A stretch of 11,025 nt of DNA from an uncultured Rhodocyclaceae bacterium (lineage in GTDB: Bacteria > Pseudomonadota > Gammaproteobacteria > Burkholderiales > Rhodocyclaceae). Position 1 is the first letter of the stretch, and every line of letters begins with the position of its first letter. The position numbers were made by a program, and so were the translations under genes. Shown here piece by piece: positions 7,147 to 11,025 of this stretch. The stretch spans positions 1-11,025 of the forward strand of contig CAIYZZ010000388.1 in assembly GCA_903930805.1 (NCBI GenBank), read 5' to 3'. The notes under the pieces were generated by a model. That model was not told where the DNA came from. It made no database searches and saw only the letters and a list, made by a program, of their open reading frames with translations.

Positions 7147-7950
7147 TCACGCACGTGGGCTGTACTTTCCAACGTAGTACACGTTCGGCTTGGTGCCTTT
7201 GTCCTCCTGCAGGCGGAAGGATTTTTCCGTTTTCAGGATCTGTGAGATCTTGCTGTTCGGATCGTCCTTGTCACCGAAGATGCGGGCCTGGGATGGACAT
7301 ACCTCGACACACGCTGGTTGCAGGCCGTTCGTCACGCGGTGGTAGCAGAAGGTGCATTTCTCGATCACGTCATCCGAGCGGATCGACTTCAGTTCGCCGC
7401 CCTGCCAGGCGTTCATCGCCGGGATACGCGTGCCGGCCTTGGCAGACACCTCGGCACCCGATGACGTGCAACCCGGTATCACCGAGGTCTTGTCTGCCCA
7501 GAATGGCTGCGGTTCATCTTCCGCAGCGTTGAGGCTGATCACGCTGTAGGTCTCGCCAGTGAGGCTCTTTGCGTCGAGTTTCTCGTGGCTGTAAGGGCAA
7601 CCTCTTTTTGTCTGACAATCACCGCAACCGACGCACAGTTCCGGATTGTGCATGGTGATACCTTCCGGCGTTTTGAACAGCGCCTTGTAGGGTTTGCCCT
7701 TGCCCGCCTTCTCAGGATTGCCCGGGCAAATCGTGATGCAGGGAGGTTCGTCGCAGTGGTTGCACAGCACCGGCAACACAAAATGCTTGGTGTTGGGAAA
7801 CGTACCCTCGCTGTGCATGAGGAAGTCGGCCCAGTTGTGACTTTGGCCGGTGGCGCTGCGATTGCGCGTGTTGTTTTCTGTTTTGCAGGCAAAGGCGCAA
7901 GCTCCACAGCCCACGCAGCGTCCCAGATCGATAACCATTCCAAATTTCAT
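7147..7950 (-). CDS. ArrB-like four-cluster iron-sulfur subunit of a molybdopterin oxidoreductase
   Basis: The 267-residue ferredoxin-like electron-transfer subunit carries 16 cysteines in four groups: 12/15/18/22, 63/66/71/75, 106/109/112/118 and 199/202/214/218. That is enough for four [4Fe-4S] clusters, as in ArrB, PsrB and DmsB. The opening FGMVIDLGRCVGCGAC, the later CNHCDEPPC and the ACVEVCPSQAR segment closely resemble ArrB as I remember it. The third group reads CX2CX2CX5CP where CX2CX2CX3CP is usual, a two-residue insertion. Cys161 is an extra cysteine. There is no own signal peptide, so it probably leaves the cell with the Tat-exported catalytic partner. Two ATGs are adjacent; I chose 7950 over 7953 because AAGGAG is then six bases away and the protein starts like ArrB. 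It follows the catalytic gene closely. Confidence 0.93.
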   Translation of the reverse strand: MKFGMVIDLGRCVGCGACAFACKTENNTRNRSATGQSHNWADFLMHSEGTFPNTKHFVLPVLCNHCDEPPCITICPGNPEKAGKGKPYKALFKTPEGITMHNPELCVGCGDCQTKRGCPYSHEKLDAKSLTGETYSVISLNAAEDEPQPFWADKTSVIPGCTSSGAEVSAKAGTRIPAMNAWQGGELKSIRSDDVIEKCTFCYHRVTNGLQPACVEVCPSQARIFGDKDDPNSKISQILKTEKSFRLQEDKGTKPNVYYVGKYSPRA

Positions 7951-7973
7951 CATATTCTCCTTATGGACGGCGC

Positions 7974-10514
7974 TCAGGCCTTGGTGATCCGCACACCGGT
8001 GAAGCCACCGTTGCGAGCCGTGGCGCCACTCAACCTGTCATAGTCATCAACCAGGATCTCGTTGTTGTTGCCACCCAGCGGGACTGCCTTGGCATAGTCC
8101 TTGGAAGCGACTCGCCCGTAGGCCCAGTGACCCTGGCCGTAGCACTTGGCTACGGTGCCGGGACGCACCCCCTCCCACAACTTGAGATCGACCGTGATGG
8201 AACCCGCCGGCGACGTGATGGTTACCTTGTCGCCGGTCTTCAGGCCCAGCTTGGCACCATCGGCCGGATTCATCTTGACCACGTCGCCCCAGGACACATC
8301 GCCTGGATCGACCTTCTTGAATTCCTGGTACCAAGGCAAATTCTGCGAGCGTCCTTCACGATTCAGGCGCGACTTGTAGTCGATGAAGGTGAAGGGGAAT
8401 TCTTCCAGGCTGCCATGACGCTTGGGCACCTCGTAGTGCGGTACGAATGCGAGGTCGCCGCTTGCGGTATAGCCACTGACAGCAAGAATGTCGTCGGTAG
8501 TGGTCTCGTGCTTCTTGGCATGCTCGGTCAACTTCTTCTTCAGCGTCTCGCTGTAGAACTCGAACTTCTTGGTCTCGGTCTTGAACTTGCCACCCCAGTT
8601 TTTCTTGATGGTGTAGCGCGGGCCGTGGAACATGCCCTTGGCCTTGAATTCAGCCCAGCTCGTGATCGGGGCGTCGCCCTTGAGTGGTTCCTTGGCCATC
8701 CAGATTGGCGCGCTCGTGACCTTGGTGGCAAGCTCACTGAATTCCAACTCGTTGGTCGCCGACTTGCCAGTCTCGGGATCCTTGATCGTGTCGTAGTAGT
8801 CGGCCAGGTTGGGGAAGCCCTTGGCCTTAAGTTTCTGGGCCAGCAACCACATTACTTCGGTTTCTTCCTGCTTGACATCGAAGACCCGCTTGATCGGGTT
8901 CTGCTGGATCGAGGCGTAGGCATAGCCGTTGGACATGTTGGTGACGATGGACCAACCCTCGGAGGAGTTGTGAGTGGACGGCAGCACGATGTCGGCAAAC
9001 TGCGTCATTTCCGACGGGTTGGTGACCATGTGGGCGAAGAAAGGCACCTTGGCCATCACCTGATTCCAGCGGTCGGCGCCGGTGGCGGAGTGGTTGAAGT
9101 TGCTCCACGAGGAGATCACTATTTTGATTGCATCCGGGTTTTTCAGCAGGAAGTTAGGCACGTAGTTGATTGGTGCAACTTGCAAGCCGGGCATGTCCTT
9201 TTTGCCACGGACATTGGTTACATGATTTTTGTAGCCTTTCTTGGCTAGTTCATCGGCAAACTGGGTGGGATCGGGAAACTTGCCCAGTGGCGGATTGCTG
9301 CCACCTTCCCAGACGCCGCCTTCGACATCGATGGAACCGAGGATGCCGTTCAGCGCATGCACCGCCATTGCGGCGTAGGTGCCACGTGGCCACATCGCGA
9401 CGCCGGGGCCCATCCAGACGCAGGTCTTGGGCGCATGCTTGCCCATGGCGCGGGCGACACGTACGATCTGGTCGGCGGGGATGCCGGATTCCTTCGCGCC
9501 GAAAGCCGGGGTGCGATCCTTGAGCTCGAGGTTCCACCACTTGATCAAGCCGGAAGTTTCCTTCTCAGCGAAGGTATCTTCGGCAACCGTCGCGCCGGCG
9601 ACGAAAAGATTCTTGCCGTCCTTGAAGTCGCCGACGAATTCGCGGTTCCACAGGCCTTCGACCAGCAGTACGTGGGCGATGGCGCCGGCCAGCGCGCCGT
9701 CGGTGCCGGGCAGGGGCGGCAACCATTCGTGCGATTTGGCGGCGGCGTTCGAGAGCCGCGGATCAACCGTGATGACGGTGCCACGGGCAACGATCTCGTG
9801 GAAGCGATGGATGGTGTTCGGGACCTGGCGATTGGAAGCCAGCGGGTCGCAGCCCCAGATGACCAGACAGTTGGTCTTTTCGAGATCGTAGTCGCGATAG
9901 CCGAAAAAGCCCTGCGTCAGGCCCGGGCCCATTTTCTCTGCTTCGGCGCAGAGGGCGCTGTGCGAGAAGTAGTTGCCGGTGCCGAAGATCTTGGGCAGGG
10001 TGCCGTAGAGCAACTCGGTAGATGTCGGAGAATAGCGACCGCGCATGTAGAGCAGCTTTTCTGGCTCGCCGGCTGTGCGCAGTTCGATCATCTTGTCGGC
10101 GACGATGGTGATCGCCTCGTCCCAGGAGATCGGCACGAACTTCGGATCGATGCCACGGCCCTTGGCCGCATTGGTGCGTTTCATCGGCACCTTGACGCGG
10201 TCCGGGTCGTAGGTCTGCTGAGGGATCAGGTGGCCGCGTGGGCAGACATAACCGTGGTTGCTCTTCGAAATCTCGTTGCCACGCACGCGGGTCATGCGAC
10301 CGCCCTGCACGAACAACTGGATCGCGCACCATTGCGTACAGCCTTGACAGGTACTGGCTACCCATTCGCCCTTCGCCGGCGTACTGGGTCTGGCCTTGCG
10401 CGGAACCAGTGCATTCTTCACTGGAACGGCCTTGGCCGCCAGCGCGCCACCGGCGAGTGACCAAGCGGCGGACGCGGCCGATGCCTTGATAAATTCACGT
10501 CTTGTTAACCTCAT
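7974..10514 (-). CDS. ArrA/ArxA-like molybdopterin oxidoreductase catalytic subunit, Tat-exported
   Basis: The 846-residue product is the large subunit of a DMSO-reductase-family enzyme. A Tat leader (RREFIK at 5-10, cleavage near ALA at 24-26) implies periplasmic action. Cys56, Cys59, Cys63 and Cys91 (CX2CX3CX27C) bind a [4Fe-4S] cluster. Cys189 is the likely Mo ligand. Arg160-Tyr161, His185-Ser186, Lys194 and Tyr206 match in order, and almost exactly in spacing, the substrate-pocket residues I recall for Shewanella ArrA (Arg165, Tyr166, His189, Ser190, Lys198, Tyr210). The GQGHWAYGRVASK-type segment near the C-terminus also fits that clade, and the length is close to ArrA. AGGGGAGG lies five bases before the ATG. 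Respiratory arsenate reduction, or arsenite oxidation in reverse as in ArxA, is the best guess. Polysulfide reductase-like enzymes or PadB-like phenylacetyl-CoA oxidoreductase are alternatives. No NrfD-type membrane subunit or ars genes are visible. Confidence 0.9.
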   Translation of the reverse strand: MRLTRREFIKASAASAAWSLAGGALAAKAVPVKNALVPRKARPSTPAKGEWVASTCQGCTQWCAIQLFVQGGRMTRVRGNEISKSNHGYVCPRGHLIPQQTYDPDRVKVPMKRTNAAKGRGIDPKFVPISWDEAITIVADKMIELRTAGEPEKLLYMRGRYSPTSTELLYGTLPKIFGTGNYFSHSALCAEAEKMGPGLTQGFFGYRDYDLEKTNCLVIWGCDPLASNRQVPNTIHRFHEIVARGTVITVDPRLSNAAAKSHEWLPPLPGTDGALAGAIAHVLLVEGLWNREFVGDFKDGKNLFVAGATVAEDTFAEKETSGLIKWWNLELKDRTPAFGAKESGIPADQIVRVARAMGKHAPKTCVWMGPGVAMWPRGTYAAMAVHALNGILGSIDVEGGVWEGGSNPPLGKFPDPTQFADELAKKGYKNHVTNVRGKKDMPGLQVAPINYVPNFLLKNPDAIKIVISSWSNFNHSATGADRWNQVMAKVPFFAHMVTNPSEMTQFADIVLPSTHNSSEGWSIVTNMSNGYAYASIQQNPIKRVFDVKQEETEVMWLLAQKLKAKGFPNLADYYDTIKDPETGKSATNELEFSELATKVTSAPIWMAKEPLKGDAPITSWAEFKAKGMFHGPRYTIKKNWGGKFKTETKKFEFYSETLKKKLTEHAKKHETTTDDILAVSGYTASGDLAFVPHYEVPKRHGSLEEFPFTFIDYKSRLNREGRSQNLPWYQEFKKVDPGDVSWGDVVKMNPADGAKLGLKTGDKVTITSPAGSITVDLKLWEGVRPGTVAKCYGQGHWAYGRVASKDYAKAVPLGGNNNEILVDDYDRLSGATARNGGFTGVRITKA

Positions 10515-10562
10515 GATTGCCTCCCCTGTGGAAATACCATCAAAACAGAAACACGACCCATC

Positions 10563-10578
10563 GTTACCGTGCGGTAAC
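10563..10578. promoter_or_regulatory. Palindromic operator site 1 (GTTAC-N6-GTAAC)
   Basis: GTTACCG and CGGTAAC are perfect 7-base arms around a 2-base centre. The site is 49-64 bases upstream of the catalytic subunit start, so it would overlap or adjoin the promoter. It shares its arms and 6-base spacing with two further copies at 10873 and 10925. The regulator is unknown. Confidence 0.6.
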
Positions 10579-10631
10579 TTGAAACTGCATCCAGCAAAAC
10601 TTCACCATGTTTGCGACACCACTCAACGCCT

Positions 10632-10647
10632 GCCGACAAAAGTCGGC
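10632..10647. repeat. Perfect hairpin GCCGAC-AAAA-GTCGGC
   Basis: Six-base perfect arms with an AAAA loop lie about 120 bases upstream of the catalytic subunit start. There is no T run on either side, so it is not a standard terminator. It may be a transcript leader hairpin or a protein site. Confidence 0.35.
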
Positions 10648-10671
10648 GCTGGCGGGACGGCACCATAAGCG

Positions 10672-10693
10672 ACATGGCCGGCACCATGTTTTT
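10672..10693 (+). repeat. Inverted repeat ACATGG-N6-CCATGT followed by a T run
   Basis: Perfect 6-base arms at 10672-10677 and 10684-10689 run into TTTTT on the plus strand. This resembles a weak terminator, although no plus-strand gene ends here. The two-arm, 6-base-gap layout also resembles a dimeric regulator site. The role is unknown. Confidence 0.3.
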
Positions 10694-10872
10694 GGTACAA
10701 GGATTTTCAATGCGGAAGAGCGATCGAAGATTCACGATAGACACCGGAACATCATGCTTGGCCTGTCTTTACGCGAGAACCATGCCATAGGAACAAAGCA
10801 ACATATATTCAGGGTATTGGGATCGGCTGCCGGAGCTGCCGGGTGATCAAACAGGGGAAACAGGCTAAGATG

Positions 10873-10888
10873 GTTACCACACCGTAAC
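10873..10888. promoter_or_regulatory. Palindromic operator site 2 (GTTAC-N6-GTAAC)
   Basis: The extended arms GGTTAC and GTAACC (10872-10889) are perfect. The site ends one base before the ribosome site AAAGGA of the Tat-signal gene, and 14-29 bases before its ATG, where bound protein would block transcription or early elongation. From its GTTACC onward it matches site 3 at 16 of 17 bases. Confidence 0.62.
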
Positions 10889-10901
10889 CAAAGGACGCTC
10901 C

Positions 10902-11025
10902 ATGATCAAGAGCATTCCAGACTCGTTACCAAACCGTAACCGGCGTCGCTGGCTGATTGATAGCGGGTGTCTCGCTGCGGCCGGTCTCATCGGCCTGACG
11001 CGCAAGGCGAAGGCGGCTGGCGGCA
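10902..11025 (+). CDS. Start of a gene for a Tat-exported periplasmic protein (partial)
   Basis: Only the first 41 codons are inside the window. The ATG has AAAGGA six bases upstream. The N-terminus has a polar start, an RRRWL twin-arginine motif (residues 14-18), an alanine/leucine/glycine-rich core (about 22-33) and then a basic stretch with AxA-like residues (TRKAKAAGG). This fits a Tat signal peptide and so a folded, cofactor-bearing periplasmic protein such as an iron-sulfur or Rieske protein. The function cannot be read. It is divergent from the catalytic operon and shares its palindromic operators, one of which lies within its coding sequence, so it is probably co-regulated and part of the same respiratory system. 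Cys23 in the core is unusual for a Tat leader and could hint at a lipoprotein. Confidence 0.7.
   Translation, partial: MIKSIPDSLPNRNRRRWLIDSGCLAAAGLIGLTRKAKAAGG
10925..10940. promoter_or_regulatory. Palindromic operator site 3 (GTTAC-N6-GTAAC), inside the gene start
   Basis: This copy lies 23-38 bases into the coding region of the Tat-signal gene. Its start is 52 bases from the start of site 2, about five helical turns, so proteins bound at both would face the same side of the DNA. That fits cooperative binding or looping by a dimeric regulator. Confidence 0.58.

Larger units (their letters stand above)
10515..10901. promoter_or_regulatory. Divergent intergenic region between the catalytic operon and a Tat-signal gene
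   Basis: The 387 bases separate two divergent starts and must hold both promoters. Visible elements are two of the three GTTAC-N6-GTAAC palindromes, a hairpin at 10632-10647, an inverted repeat at 10672-10689 followed by a T run, and the two ribosome sites (10520-10527 on minus, 10890-10895 on plus). I found no sigma54 -24/-12 element with exact spacing: TGGTG...TTGC near 10590-10606 on the minus strand is one base short. I saw no FNR-type box. Short open frames across the region have no family features. Confidence 0.5.

Noticed and set aside
8127..9248. Long plus-strand open frame of 373 codons
   Set aside because: It runs antisense to the catalytic subunit gene, has no recognisable motif or ribosome site, and is explained by GC-rich codon bias in the true gene.
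9357..10460. Plus-strand open frame of 367 codons
   Set aside because: Also antisense to the catalytic subunit; its translation has no domain features, and the minus-strand frame holds the Tat leader and iron-sulfur motif.
10590..10607. TGGTG...TTGC on the minus strand, upstream of the catalytic gene, as a sigma54 promoter
   Set aside because: The GG to GC distance is one base short of the required ten, and the -24 element is a poor match.
10511..10744. Minus-strand frame of 77 codons just upstream of the catalytic gene
   Set aside because: It overlaps the operator and ribosome site of the catalytic gene, and its product has no signal, membrane or family features.
1..11025. CRISPR arrays, tRNA/rRNA genes, insertion sequences and toxin-antitoxin pairs
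   Set aside because: I looked for regular direct repeats, transposase motifs and tRNA-like structure and saw none.

Overview
This window looks like part of a respiratory gene cluster from a GC-rich, Gram-negative, anaerobically respiring bacterium. A betaproteobacterium of the Rhodocyclales/Sterolibacteriaceae type is my best guess, from codon style and gene content only. Its core is an ArrA/ArxA-like molybdenum oxidoreductase with its ArrB-like iron-sulfur subunit. Around it lie three c-type or b-type cytochrome genes, a TorD-family chaperone, and a two-component system whose sensor kinase itself carries c-type haem motifs.

Layout. Plus strand, left: a small membrane protein built from three tandem hydrophobic repeats (5-526), a rho-independent terminator (578-610), then a two-gene unit made of a membrane-anchored nine-haem cytochrome c (703-2103) and a di-haem cytochrome b (2116-2751). 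Minus strand, centre: a sigma54-dependent response regulator (2770-4194) overlaps the end of its histidine kinase gene (4191-5828) by 4 bases. A terminator (5943-5978) separates them from a small monohaem cytochrome c (6000-6344) and a TorD-like chaperone (6414-7049). A strong terminator (7111-7136) separates these from the iron-sulfur subunit (7147-7950) and the molybdopterin catalytic subunit (7974-10514). Right end: a 387-base divergent intergenic region leads to the start of a plus-strand gene with a Tat-type signal peptide, cut off by the window edge (10902 onward).

How it may work. The catalytic subunit keeps, at matching spacing, the residues I recall as arsenate ligands in the Shewanella ArrA structure, plus the cysteine Mo ligand. 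No NrfD/ArrC-type membrane subunit is present. I infer that electrons pass between the quinone pool and the periplasmic enzyme through the cytochrome b / nonahaem pair and perhaps the small cytochrome c. The haem-bearing kinase probably senses periplasmic redox state or a small ligand and drives the sigma54 activator. The substrate cannot be settled from the sequence: arsenate or arsenite is the leading guess, and polysulfide, selenium or antimony oxyanions, or an organic substrate remain open.

Most striking beyond the genes are three copies of a palindrome, GTTAC-N6-GTAAC, found only around the divergent region. One lies just upstream of the catalytic subunit, and two flank the start codon of the partial Tat-signal gene. 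They look like operators of an unidentified regulator.
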